From Hoeflea sp. (GTDB taxonomy: Bacteria; Pseudomonadota; Alphaproteobacteria; Rhizobiales; Rhizobiaceae): DNA of 64,000 bases. The stretch covers positions 159,632-223,631 of the forward strand of contig NZ_JACIYP010000001.1 in NCBI RefSeq assembly GCF_014359905.1, written 5' to 3'. Made by a program: the position numbers and the translations under genes. Shown here piece after piece: positions 10,467 through 18,715 of this stretch. Every line of letters starts with the position of its first letter. Position 1 is the first letter of the stretch. A model generated the notes under the pieces. The model ran no database searches and had not been told where the DNA came from. It worked only from the letters and a program-made list of their open reading frames with translations.

Positions 10467-11018
10467 ATGGACAAGAGCCCTGACGCGTTCCGGACAATCT
10501 CGGAGGTGGCCGACGACCTAGACCTGCCGCAACACGTGCTGCGGTTTTGGGAAACCCGTTTCACCCAGATCAAGCCGATGAAACGCGGCGGCGGACGGCG
10601 CTATTACCGGCCCGATGATGTCGATCTGCTCAAGGGCATCCGCAATCTTCTCTACGATCAGGGCTACACGATCAAGGGCGTGCAGAAGCTCCTCAAGCAG
10701 AACGGCAACAAGTTCGTCATTGCCGTCGGCGCCGGAGACATGGCTGCGGTCGAGGCCCTGTCGGCCAGCATGGCCGAAGACAGCAAGCCGGCGCCGCAAG
10801 CTGCCGCTGCCGACGATGATCAATTGGTGGGCAAAGCCAGGCGGCCGACCACGCGTCGCTTCTTCGGGCTTGGCGGCGAGGCCGGAAAACCTGACCAAGA
10901 AGCAGCCGGTGCAGCGGGATCGGCTGCCGGCGGGCTGTCGCGCGACGACCGCGCGCTTCTTCAGGAAGCGCTCTACGATCTCCTGGAATGCAAGCGCCTG
11001 CTTGATCAGGTTCGCTGA
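10467..11018 (+). CDS. MerR-family transcriptional regulator
   Basis: 183 aa. N-terminal MerR winged helix at residues 8-75: [25 protein letters not shown] then [36 protein letters not shown]. The middle is low-complexity Ala/Pro-rich, and the C-terminal helix [16 protein letters not shown] is usual for the MerR protein next to ihfA in rhizobia. No effector-binding cysteines are seen. In related genomes this gene precedes a proline tRNA; here that tRNA is about 5 kb further right. Confidence 0.9.
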   Translation: MDKSPDAFRTISEVADDLDLPQHVLRFWETRFTQIKPMKRGGGRRYYRPDDVDLLKGIRNLLYDQGYTIKGVQKLLKQNGNKFVIAVGAGDMAAVEALSASMAEDSKPAPQAAAADDDQLVGKARRPTTRRFFGLGGEAGKPDQEAAGAAGSAAGGLSRDDRALLQEALYDLLECKRLLDQVR

Positions 11019-11052
11019 TCCAGATCAGGTCTCCTGATGCCGATCAGGGATT

Positions 11053-11253
11053 TCAGTTGAGCAGCGACTGGCGCACCTGGCGGGCCTCTTCCAGCGCCGC
11101 TTCGAGGTGCACTTCCACCCCGACCAGCCGTTTCTCGCGAGCGAGCGCAAGCGCCATGTCCAGCTGCATTATCACCATGGCAAGGCGGTCGAGTTCGTCC
11201 TGCGTTTCCAGCGTGACGATCTCGGGACAGGGGCGGGGGCGGCGCGTTGTCAT
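11053..11253 (-). CDS. Small helical protein downstream of LysR regulator
   Basis: 66 aa, not recognised. Starts MTTRRPRPCPEIV and is otherwise helical and charged, with the pattern VHLEAALEEARQVRQSLL at the end. Its ATG overlaps the stop of the LysR gene (ATGA), so it is translationally coupled to it; the longer frame to 11349 lies within that gene and is rejected. Confidence 0.6.
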   Translation of the reverse strand: MTTRRPRPCPEIVTLETQDELDRLAMVIMQLDMALALAREKRLVGVEVHLEAALEEARQVRQSLLN

Positions 11254-12248
11254 GAGCGTGCTGTGAACCCCTCGAAATAGGACTTGAGATCCTGGCGCGA
11301 AAATTGCGCCTCGATCTCCTCCGGTGACAGTGAATCGGGCCCGAACCACGGGAACTTCCGCTCGTCAAAGCTCTCGGTGAGAAAATCGATAAATCCCCTG
11401 TGACGGGTGCTCTTGGCCACTTCCGGGTGCGTGGCGAGCCAGATCTCGACACGGAAATCGAAACCCAGGTCGATATGCTCGACATTACCGCCGATCGACC
11501 GGGCGTAGCTCGGCATCAGCCCGATACCGGCGCCCTTGGCGATCGCCCAGTAATGCGCCGAGGAGAAGTTGGTCTTCATCCGCACCATGCGGTCTGCAAT
11601 CTGGGCACCGAAGATCTTGTCGAGTTCATAGCCTCGAAGCTGATCGGTCTGCTGTTCGACAACGCGGTGATTGACCATGTCCGCAACACTTTTTGGCCGG
11701 CCGAATTTCTCCAGGTAGCTGGTGCTGGCAAACGGCTTGAGATGCAGATAGCCGAGCCGCTTGACCTTGAGCTCGGGCCTGTTCGGTTTTTCGAGCTGCA
11801 CCGAAATGTCGGCTTCCATGCGCAGGACATCGACCGAGCGCATGGCGCATTGCAGCTCAATCCTGTTCTGGCCGCCGGTGTCGTTGATGTAGTCGACGAT
11901 GCGCGGCGTCAGCCAGAAACTGCCCAGGCCTTCGGTGATGGCAAGGCGGATCGGGCCGCTGGCCTCGCGTTCAGCGAGCGCTGCGACACGCCACATGTCC
12001 GAGACGGAGTTTTCCACTTCCCGTGCGGCAAGAACGACCCGCCGTCCTTCATCGGTCAGCCGCGCGCCTTCGGATTCGCGAAACAGCAGCGGGTAGCCAA
12101 GCTGATCTTCCAGCCGGGAGATCGTGCGCCGCGCCGTATTGACGGAAATGCCCAGTTCCTCGGCCGCCTTGCGAAAGCTCAGGAGCCTTGCGACAGCGAG
12201 GAAAACACGAATGCTGTTCCAATCGGCGTTGCGCCACTGGTGTTCCAT
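11250..12248 (-). CDS. LysR-family transcriptional regulator
   Basis: 332 aa. N-terminal LysR helix-turn-helix at residues 8-66: DWNSIRVFLAVARLLSFRKAAEELGISVNTARRTISRLEDQLGYPLLFRE. The C-terminal half is a periplasmic-binding-like effector domain (ITEGLGSFWLTPRI onward). It is divergent from the GNAT gene with about 85 bp between starts, so it probably controls that gene and itself. It resembles rhizobial regulators of the VtlR type, but this is a guess from context. Confidence 0.88.
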   Translation of the reverse strand: MEHQWRNADWNSIRVFLAVARLLSFRKAAEELGISVNTARRTISRLEDQLGYPLLFRESEGARLTDEGRRVVLAAREVENSVSDMWRVAALAEREASGPIRLAITEGLGSFWLTPRIVDYINDTGGQNRIELQCAMRSVDVLRMEADISVQLEKPNRPELKVKRLGYLHLKPFASTSYLEKFGRPKSVADMVNHRVVEQQTDQLRGYELDKIFGAQIADRMVRMKTNFSSAHYWAIAKGAGIGLMPSYARSIGGNVEHIDLGFDFRVEIWLATHPEVAKSTRHRGFIDFLTESFDERKFPWFGPDSLSPEEIEAQFSRQDLKSYFEGFTARS

Positions 12249-12334
12249 GGGTGGAACTCTCTGTTACTCTATTTGCCAAAGTCAAAACCCAGCAACTTGG
12301 TTACCCTTTCAAGGACTTGAATAGGGGTGCAACC

Positions 12335-13555
12335 ATGTCTGCCACACCACAAAATAGTCTTTTGGCCGCAAATGCAAGCGGGCTGACCGCCGAAGCGGCG
12401 CTTGAGGCCGAGCGTATGCGCCGCGCCGCCGCGATGGTCACTGTCACGAACCGGCTGGAGCCCTCGGAGGTGCCGCGGCTCCTGGAGGCTGCCGGCAGGG
12501 TGATCGGCCGGCTGGCCGCTCCCGAGACCGTCATCCGCGTGGCCGAGAAAAACGCCGATGCCATATGGCTGTTCGCGCGCCGCGGAAAGGCGCGGCCCGA
12601 GGGCTTCATGTCGGCGCTATTGCTCAATCAATCAGGACGTTCGGCGTTGTTTGACGGCACGTTGAACCTGCTTGATCCGCAGAACGAATACCTCGTCAGC
12701 CAGCATGAACGGCCGGCTGCGATCTATGTCTGGGCAAGCTTTACGCCGGGTGTGCTGGCGGCGGGCATCAACCGCGTCATGGACCGGTTCGATTCCCCCC
12801 ATTACGCCGAGGCCGATGTCATCTCGACCTCGTTTACCATGCGCGGTCATCGCGCCATGGTGCGGCGCGGCTTCGAGCAGGGCGTCTGGCACGAGGACCG
12901 TTTTCTAGAGGATTTCTACATGATCCCGCGCCGGCCGGAAACGCTGGCCGCGCGGCTGCCGCGCTATGCCACGCATCATCCGGTCCAGCACCCGACAGGC
13001 ATCCGCGTGGTCACCGGGTTCGACGACATGATGCGCGTCGCCGCGGTCCGTTCGGCGGTTTATATCGGTGAACAGGCCTGCCCCTATGACGAGGAGTTCG
13101 ACGGCAACGACCTGGCCGCCACCCATCTGCTGGCGCTGATCGGCAACGAACCCGCCGGCTGCATGCGGCTGAGGTTCTTTGGCGATTTCGCCAAGCTCGA
13201 ACGGCTGGCCGTGCGCAAGGAATTCCGCAAGTCGCGAACGGCTTTCGACTTGGTTCGCGCCAGTGTCGCCCTGTGCAAGGAAAAGGGCTATCGCCGCATC
13301 TATGGTCATGCGCGGGAGGACTTGCTGCCCTTCTGGCAGCATTTCGGCTTCAGGCTCAAGGAGAATGGCGCGCCATTTGCCTTCTCCGATCATGTGTTTG
13401 TCGAAATGATCGACACGATCGAGCCGTCGCCGACCGCGTTGTCTCTCAAGGATGATCCCTACCGCCTGATCCGGACGGAAGGCGTCTGGCATGTTCCAGG
13501 GCCGCTGGAACTGTCGGCGGCGCGGGCCGCTCATCTTCAAAGCCCGCAGATCTGA
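12335..13555 (+). CDS. GNAT-fold acyl/acetyltransferase, autoinducer-synthase-like
   Basis: 406 aa. The C-terminal half (about residues 220-370) carries a GNAT fold: IGNEPAGCMRLRFFGDFAKLERLAVRKEFRKSRTAFDLVRASVALCKEKGYRRIYGHA, with the V-R-K-E-F-R-K acyl-CoA loop. The N-terminal half is unassigned and helical. Proteins of this kind are often labelled 'autoinducer synthase-like', but no homoserine-lactone synthase signature is certain. Start at 12335; the longer frame to 12188 would overlap the LysR gene. Confidence 0.75.
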   Translation: MSATPQNSLLAANASGLTAEAALEAERMRRAAAMVTVTNRLEPSEVPRLLEAAGRVIGRLAAPETVIRVAEKNADAIWLFARRGKARPEGFMSALLLNQSGRSALFDGTLNLLDPQNEYLVSQHERPAAIYVWASFTPGVLAAGINRVMDRFDSPHYAEADVISTSFTMRGHRAMVRRGFEQGVWHEDRFLEDFYMIPRRPETLAARLPRYATHHPVQHPTGIRVVTGFDDMMRVAAVRSAVYIGEQACPYDEEFDGNDLAATHLLALIGNEPAGCMRLRFFGDFAKLERLAVRKEFRKSRTAFDLVRASVALCKEKGYRRIYGHAREDLLPFWQHFGFRLKENGAPFAFSDHVFVEMIDTIEPSPTALSLKDDPYRLIRTEGVWHVPGPLELSAARAAHLQSPQI

Positions 13556-13567
13556 AAGGCAGCCGTC

Positions 13568-13837
13568 ATGCTTTCATCCGAAGCCACGTCCTTTGCGTGG
13601 ATCATCCGCACCCTGGTGACCTGCCGGGAGGAAGCGGATCGCCTCAAGCTCGCGGATCTGAGCCACCTTATCAACATGGCGGTGTTGCAGACGGCGCTGG
13701 ACTGGGAGGGCGAGGAGCCTTCCAGGGAGACGGAAACGAGCCTTGACGCGCTGCTGCGCCTGAAAATGAAACTCGCCTTTTCGGAACGGAGCGACAATGT
13801 CGTCCTTCTGAACTCGAAAACCGCAGGGGAAGCCTAA
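13568..13837 (+). CDS. Conserved hypothetical protein downstream of GNAT gene
   Basis: 89 aa, begins MLSSEATSFAWIIRTLVTCREEADRL. Predicted all-helical, no membrane segment and no recognised domain. It starts 12 bp after the GNAT stop and is probably cotranscribed with it, hinting at a linked role. Two inverted repeats follow its end. Confidence 0.65.
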   Translation: MLSSEATSFAWIIRTLVTCREEADRLKLADLSHLINMAVLQTALDWEGEEPSRETETSLDALLRLKMKLAFSERSDNVVLLNSKTAGEA

Positions 13838-13900
13838 CGACCTGCGGTGTGCCGGACAGGCGCATGGGTTGACGCCACCGTTCGCGGCGCGCCTGTCCGG
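13820..13900 (+). terminator. Two inverted repeats between convergent genes
   Basis: An 8-bp inverted repeat (13820-13827 with 13841-13848) spans the stop codon, and a 12-bp perfect inverted repeat (13852-13863 with 13889-13900) follows. They lie between a plus-strand and a minus-strand gene that point toward each other, so a bidirectional transcription end is likely. There is no strong T-run. Confidence 0.45.
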
Positions 13901-14010
13901 TCCTTATCACCAGTCCCTTGCTGGGCTGATCGGGAACCACAAGACCGAGACCGCGTCGGAGCAATCCCGGTTCCCGCGTTTCGGCTTCATTCGGGAAGGC
14001 CGAGAGAGGG

Positions 14011-15636
14011 TTACGAGCTCAATCTCAATTTCACCACGCCCTTCTTGATGGCGTCGAAGATCGGTGTCAGCTGGCTGCGCGAGGGCGCATCGAAGTAGTG
14101 GGCCTTGGTGGACGCGCACTGCTCAAGCAGGGCGCCGGTGGCGACATCGGGTTCTTCCAGACGGATCGTGTAGATCTCGATGCCGTCATCCTTTGCGTTG
14201 GTGCAGGCGGCGAGGGTCTTCGTGTCGAGCGCCGCGTTGGTCTGGCCGCTCGACGCTGTGGTCATATTGTCCAGCCGCCCATCGACCAGGTAGCCCATGC
14301 TGGAGTAGCCAGAGCCGAGCGCGTTGTTGAGGTTGCCGAAGGAGTTCTGGCCGTCGGTCAGAAAGATCATGACCTTCTCCACCGAGCTGTCGCTTTCGCT
14401 GGCGCCGTCGGTGAAGGGCTCGCGGCTTGAAAGCACCCGCCATCCCCACATCACGCCTTCGAGCATATTGGTCGATCCGTTGGCCTTCAGTTTCTTGACG
14501 GTTTCCTTGATGTCCTTGAAGTCGGTCGTCAGCGGCACCAGCGGTTCGACCTCACAGCCGAAGCCGGGCCCTTTCGGATCGAACTTGTTGGAATAGAATC
14601 TGGACGGCGAGAAATCGGTCTTGGGCTTTATCCAGGTCATGACCTGGGCGAGGGCGTCTTCGGCGTCCTTTGGTCTGGTGTATTTGCCGCTCTTGCCATA
14701 GCGGGATAGCTGGTTTTCCTTGTCCTTCTCGGAAGCCCCTTTTCCTTTGATCGGCGTCCCGCCATCGGGAAGATAGGAATTGGGGTATTTCCATGCATCA
14801 TCGGGCTCATCGGCGGCAAAGAACGGCGTCAGCAGCGAGTTGGGATCGTTGGGGTCAGGCACAGTGTCATCCACATCATGCTTGGCCTTTCCCACGGGTA
14901 TGCGTGTTTCCACGCAACCAGGCCACTTGACGTTGAGGTGCTTGTACAGGGCGAAGCGGCTTAATCCCGCCGGCAGATCCGACTGCGGGACAGGGGCCTT
15001 GGCGTCCTGGTCAAGCCAGGCGGCTGCGGGTTTGGTGATCTTTCCCGCGCCGCTGATGGTTGGGCCATGGTGGGAGCCGACATTGACGAACCCGGAGTAG
15101 GGAACCATGGCAAACTTGATCTGGCCCTTCTCAAGACCCAAATCGGCCATGCCCTCGACAAGCCCGATCACCGCGTTCTGCATCGACACCAGCTTGCCGC
15201 CCGCCATGGAGCCGGTGGTGTCGAGCACTAGCGCGATTTCATAGTTGGTGAAGGCGAAGGTCGCTTCCGCGTCAACCGAGACGGGCATGGATTTTTTGCC
15301 CATGAAGCCGCCAAACACCAGTGGCTTGTCGATGACGGCATGCACGTTCGCAACGCCGTCATTCAGGGCTACGCTCACTTGCGCGGCGGTAAAGCCGTAA
15401 TTGGCCGCGACAATTTGCCGTGCAGTTTCGAGGGCATGGCTGTCGGTGGTCTTGCCTTCGCGAGCCACCGCCAGAGCCGCGGCATCCGCCGCGTTCTGCA
15501 GTTCGCTTTTCTGAACGCTCAACCCGATATAATCGACCGCGAGCCCGCCCGCGAGCATGACCGGCACGACGAGGATGCCGAAGGCGACGCCGAAATTGCC
15601 GGACGGATCTCTGATGATTTCAATCGGCTGGCGCAT
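14011..15636 (-). CDS. TadG/TadE-like pilus-assembly protein with von Willebrand A domain
   Basis: 541 aa. The N-terminus (residues 1-60) holds a single hydrophobic helix and the Flp/Tad signature DPSGNFGVAFGILVVPVML followed by LQNAADAAALAVA, usual in TadG-like proteins. A vWA domain follows with the metal-site motif DTTGSMAGGK, and a later FLTDGQNS. The product is likely exported and anchored in the membrane with the vWA domain outside. Start at 15636 is the first methionine giving a short basic N-terminus; 15666 is possible. Confidence 0.82.
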   Translation of the reverse strand: MRQPIEIIRDPSGNFGVAFGILVVPVMLAGGLAVDYIGLSVQKSELQNAADAAALAVAREGKTTDSHALETARQIVAANYGFTAAQVSVALNDGVANVHAVIDKPLVFGGFMGKKSMPVSVDAEATFAFTNYEIALVLDTTGSMAGGKLVSMQNAVIGLVEGMADLGLEKGQIKFAMVPYSGFVNVGSHHGPTISGAGKITKPAAAWLDQDAKAPVPQSDLPAGLSRFALYKHLNVKWPGCVETRIPVGKAKHDVDDTVPDPNDPNSLLTPFFAADEPDDAWKYPNSYLPDGGTPIKGKGASEKDKENQLSRYGKSGKYTRPKDAEDALAQVMTWIKPKTDFSPSRFYSNKFDPKGPGFGCEVEPLVPLTTDFKDIKETVKKLKANGSTNMLEGVMWGWRVLSSREPFTDGASESDSSVEKVMIFLTDGQNSFGNLNNALGSGYSSMGYLVDGRLDNMTTASSGQTNAALDTKTLAACTNAKDDGIEIYTIRLEEPDVATGALLEQCASTKAHYFDAPSRSQLTPIFDAIKKGVVKLRLSS

Positions 15637-15974
15637 GGTCTTGATCCTGACTTGTTGTCTTTCCAATTACGATCGAGGATGCCTGGTCGTTAGTGAGACG
15701 TCTTCGTCACGAATTGCTCCGGATTTTCAATGAAAGTATCCTCCAATCATAAATTAAAGGTTGCTAATGCCCGAACATATGTATCTATCCCCATGTATTC
15801 CCTGAAACCGGCTCAATGCTGTCCGATCCGACGAACGCCTGGACATTGTGTGACTCTGCGGGGGAGATTTCCCCGCCACATTGCCCGGCGTATCGGCTTT
15901 CACCGGTTTTTCTCCCGGTCCGGCCATTTTGCCCTTGCTCGCAAAATCCCGATGTTCTAAGGCCTCTGTCAAGT
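15637..15974. other. Intergenic region before the prophage edge
   Basis: About 340 bp with no convincing coding frame. It must hold the promoter of the leftward vWA gene and, at its right end, that of the tRNA-Pro gene. I see no repeats or other signals that I can defend. Confidence 0.5.
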
Positions 15975-16015
15975 CGGAGCGTAGCGCAGCCCGGTAGCGC
16001 ACTTGTCTGGGGGAC
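15975..16015 (+). tRNA. tRNA-Pro(GGG), 5' half only; prophage left attachment region
   Basis: Forty-one bases match a proline tRNA from its first acceptor base through the D-arm and the anticodon stem-loop. The stem CTTGT and loop CTGGGGG give anticodon GGG, then AC starts the 3' stem strand and the match ends. What follows cannot form the rest of the stem, the T-arm or the acceptor. The integrase gene stop is 29 bp further on, so the cut is read as the phage crossover point, here apparently breaking the tRNA. Confidence 0.8.
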
Positions 16016-16044
16016 GGTTTCCCCTGATCCGAAAATCTCAATGA

Positions 16045-17139
16045 TTATTTGTGTTTAGCCGTAGGCTGCGCGTCGGCGGTGGGGATTTGCGTGGGGATTT
16101 GCGCCGTGCTCATGGCATTCATGCGGTTCATGGCGTCGGCGGCGGTGACGTGGGCATAGCGCATGGTGGTTTCGATGCTGGAGTGCCCGAGGATGAGCTG
16201 CAGGGCGCGCATGTCGCCGGTGGCGCGCAGGAATCGGGTGGCGAAGGTGTGGCGCAGGTCGTGGAACCGAAAACTAACCACTTTCGCTTTTTTGCACACC
16301 CTTGAGAAGTGGCTGTTGAGTGCCTCCTCCTCAACCGGTGCGATGTCGCCGCGCTTGTGGTGGATCGAGCCGCGGCGGATCCGGTGGGTGAAGACGCGGG
16401 CGTGCGCCCGGGCCAACGGCCAGAGCAGGGTGCGCAGCGCGTCGGACAGCGGCACGTGCCGGGTCTTGTCGCCCTTACCGGTGATGACGATATAGCCGCC
16501 GTGCCAGTCGATGTGGCGCCATTCGAGATCCAGGCACTCGGCCATGCGGCAGCCTGACAGCATGGAGAATCGGCAGAGCTCGGCGTAACCGGGCGCAAGC
16601 TGGGCAAACAGCGCCGTCTCCTCCTCGACTGATAGTTCGCGGATCACCTCCTGGCGCTCGCGCAGCATGTGATTTTTCCATGTGACGCGCGGTACCGGTT
16701 CATCCCACACGTCGCGGGCCCGGGTGATGATGGCGCGCAACCTGGCCGTCGCGGTGCGGTTGACCGTGGCCGGTGACACGCCCGAGCCGCGCCGCGCCGC
16801 CACCATGGCGGCCACGTCCTGGTTGGTGAGCGAGCCGAGCAGGCGGTTCTTGCCGAAGTGCCGCTCGAGCCAGGCGATATCATGCAATGTGCTGTCGGAA
16901 TTGGTGTGGTGCTGGCCGACTTCGATCCAGTAGCGCGAGACGGCTGCTCCGAGTGTCAGTCCGCGCGCCGGCTGGCCTGCCCGGGCGCGGGCTTCAGCTT
17001 TGGCTGCATCCTTGAGCCGGGCCTGGGTGCGCTCTGCCTCGCGGCGCGACGTTGCGCCAGTATCTCCTGAATATCGGTGACCCCGGACCGTGAAGTCGTA
17101 GGAGAATGTGTCTTGTCCCGGACGTTTCCAGATCGACAT
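16045..17139 (-). CDS. int: Tyrosine-recombinase phage integrase
   Basis: 364 aa. An N-terminal core-binding domain is followed by a catalytic domain with the full set of active residues: Arg198 (SGCRMAECLDLEW), Lys222/225 (TGKGDKTRH), His293 and Arg296 (FHDLRHTFATR), His319 (LGHSS) and the nucleophile Tyr328 (TMRYAHV). The C-terminal tail is Pro/Thr/Gln-rich. It is the last gene of the leftward operon, its 5' end overlaps the excisionase-like gene by 184 bp, and its 3' end faces the tRNA-Pro fragment. Confidence 0.95.
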   Translation of the reverse strand: MSIWKRPGQDTFSYDFTVRGHRYSGDTGATSRREAERTQARLKDAAKAEARARAGQPARGLTLGAAVSRYWIEVGQHHTNSDSTLHDIAWLERHFGKNRLLGSLTNQDVAAMVAARRGSGVSPATVNRTATARLRAIITRARDVWDEPVPRVTWKNHMLRERQEVIRELSVEEETALFAQLAPGYAELCRFSMLSGCRMAECLDLEWRHIDWHGGYIVITGKGDKTRHVPLSDALRTLLWPLARAHARVFTHRIRRGSIHHKRGDIAPVEEEALNSHFSRVCKKAKVVSFRFHDLRHTFATRFLRATGDMRALQLILGHSSIETTMRYAHVTAADAMNRMNAMSTAQIPTQIPTADAQPTAKHK

Positions 17140-17315
17140 TTGCGCTCTCCCACATAGGCTTCAAGATCGGCCGGATCAAACCGCCGCCGCGTCCGCTTTT
17201 CGCCGGCGCCCACCTCGACATAGGGCAGGTCGCCGCGCGCCACGATCGCCGCCAGCGTTTCCACCGATATGGAAAGAAAGGCCGCAGCCTTCGCCGGTGT
17301 CAAGAGCGGGGTCAT
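16956..17315 (-). CDS. Excisionase-like helix-turn-helix protein
   Basis: 119 aa. N-terminal MerR/excisionase-type winged helix: LLTPAKAAAFLSISVETLAAIVARGDLPYVEVG then RRRFDPADLEAYV. This pattern binds att or operator DNA. The basic C-terminal half is encoded in DNA that also encodes the integrase start in another frame. Its start overlaps the upstream 56-aa gene (ATGA). Position next to int supports a directionality role; not proven. Confidence 0.8.
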   Translation of the reverse strand: MTPLLTPAKAAAFLSISVETLAAIVARGDLPYVEVGAGEKRTRRRFDPADLEAYVGERKCRSGNVRDKTHSPTTSRSGVTDIQEILAQRRAARQSAPRPGSRMQPKLKPAPGQASRRAD

Positions 17316-17482
17316 TCGGGCGCCCTCCGGATCGCGTTGCCGCTGGTCACCATGGTGTAGCCGTCGTCGAACCGCACGCAGATGGAATTCATCTTGCCGC
17401 GCGCCAGCACGATGCAGGCCTGGCCCTTCCGGCCCTGCCGGTTCCAGCGATAGATGTAGCGTTGGGGTGCGGCGGTGATCAT
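17312..17482 (-). CDS. Small phage protein, 56 aa
   Basis: 56 aa starting MITAAPQRYIYRWNRQGRKG, beta-rich and basic, not recognised. The start at 17482 overlaps the stop of the DUF5131 gene, and its stop overlaps the start of the HTH gene, both as ATGA. This tight packing is the main evidence it is real. The longer frame to 17644 lies inside the upstream gene and is rejected. Confidence 0.65.
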   Translation of the reverse strand: MITAAPQRYIYRWNRQGRKGQACIVLARGKMNSICVRFDDGYTMVTSGNAIRRAPE

Positions 17483-18282
17483 GACAGCGCCGCCGGGAAT
17501 TGCCGGATCATCAGGTCGGCCGGGATAATGGCGTCGGTGGGGCGGAAGGCCGCGACCTGCTTCATGAAGAAGGCTGTGCCGGTGAATTCGCACTGGTCGG
17601 CGGCGAGATAGCCCCAGTCGAGGTCGAAAGGCCGGTCGTTCCATTTCGGGCCGCTCTTGCCGCCGAAGATGATCCAGTCGAGCCCAGAGCCATCCATGTG
17701 CAGGAACCGACTGAAATCAACCATCTCCTGCGCCGGCTCGAAGCTGATGCCCACCCACGGGATGCCGAAGCGGTGCTTGCATTCGAGCAGCCGCGGTATG
17801 TCGCGATCGGCCTCGGCCTGCGTGACAACCGTGATCAGCACGCCGATGTGCTGCGGCCATCGCGGGCCTTGCTCCATGGTCGGCATCCAGTTCTGTGGCG
17901 CCATCTTCGGCAGGTTGGAAATCCGCTTGGTGCAGGACTGCCATTTCAGCCGGTCTGTGGCTTCCATCACGCCCATGTGGTCGTTGCGCCATTGCGGATC
18001 GACTTCGTTGTCGAACAGGTCGCCCATGGACAGGGTGAAGACGCGGCGGTTGCGGCCGTGCTCGGCAAGGAACCTGTCCGCCTGCCGCTGCCACCGGAAG
18101 GGTTCGTTCCGGCCTTGCTCTGAGATCCGCCGGCGCGGGACGCCCGAGCCCCAGTGGTTCTCGCCAGTGCGCCTGTCGACGCCTTCGGCATAGCAGTGAT
18201 CGCAGGCCGGTCCGACCTTGCTGCAGCCCCACCAGGGATTGTGGGTGCTGTCGGTCCACGGGATTCCGGTTTCAGCCGCCAT
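17479..18282 (-). CDS. DUF5131 (phage Gp37/Gp68-like) protein
   Basis: 267 aa. N-terminus reads TGIPWTDSTHNPWWGCSKVG then ACDHCYAE, giving C-x7-C-x2-C-Y, a radical-SAM-like cysteine cluster conserved in the Gp37/Gp68 family. A middle segment WPQHIGVLITVVTQ and GISFEPAQEMVDFS, then WIIFGGKSGP, complete the pattern. The family's reaction is unknown to me; it is widespread in phages and plasmids. Start at 18282 is set by a GGTGGAG site and family similarity; the upstream 30 codons are dropped. Confidence 0.85.
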   Translation of the reverse strand: MAAETGIPWTDSTHNPWWGCSKVGPACDHCYAEGVDRRTGENHWGSGVPRRRISEQGRNEPFRWQRQADRFLAEHGRNRRVFTLSMGDLFDNEVDPQWRNDHMGVMEATDRLKWQSCTKRISNLPKMAPQNWMPTMEQGPRWPQHIGVLITVVTQAEADRDIPRLLECKHRFGIPWVGISFEPAQEMVDFSRFLHMDGSGLDWIIFGGKSGPKWNDRPFDLDWGYLAADQCEFTGTAFFMKQVAAFRPTDAIIPADLMIRQFPAALS

Positions 18283-18712
18283 CACTCCACCTCCTGGTGT
18301 CGGGTGCCAGGCGCACACGGGCGTCGGCCTGGAACTCTTTGAACGAAAGATCAGCGTCGCAGTCCGAAACATGGAGATACCTTGTGTATCGGGCCTTGGC
18401 TGGGCTGCTCGCCGGCACGGTCATGTCGTGGCCATGCCAGCTGACCAGGTAGAGCCGGGTGCGATCCCCGATGGCGCGCAGGTGATCGCGCAGCGCCGAG
18501 CGGCCGGCCGGGGTGACAAAGAAGAACGTCATGTCCCAGTCGGTGCGGCCTTCCCGCCAATGCGGCGAGGCTCGCATGCTCGCTGCGATTTCGCCGCCTG
18601 CATCGGCGGCATAGTGATTGCGATAGCTCTCGCCCATTGGGTCGACTGGTCGACCCAGAGCATGGTCGATGCGATCCATCGCCTTGTCCTTGAGGTAACG
18701 GTTCACCTGCAT
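18272..18712 (-). CDS. Hypothetical phage protein
   Basis: 146 aa, not recognised. Segments include HYAADAGGEIAASMRASPHW, DMTFFFVTPAGRSALRDHL and ARYTRYLHVSDCDADLSFKEF. No membrane helix. Located three bases after the clamp gene stop and overlapping the next gene by 11 bp, so it is part of the leftward operon. Confidence 0.7.
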   Translation of the reverse strand: MQVNRYLKDKAMDRIDHALGRPVDPMGESYRNHYAADAGGEIAASMRASPHWREGRTDWDMTFFFVTPAGRSALRDHLRAIGDRTRLYLVSWHGHDMTVPASSPAKARYTRYLHVSDCDADLSFKEFQADARVRLAPDTRRWSDGG

Positions 18713-18715
18713 CTC

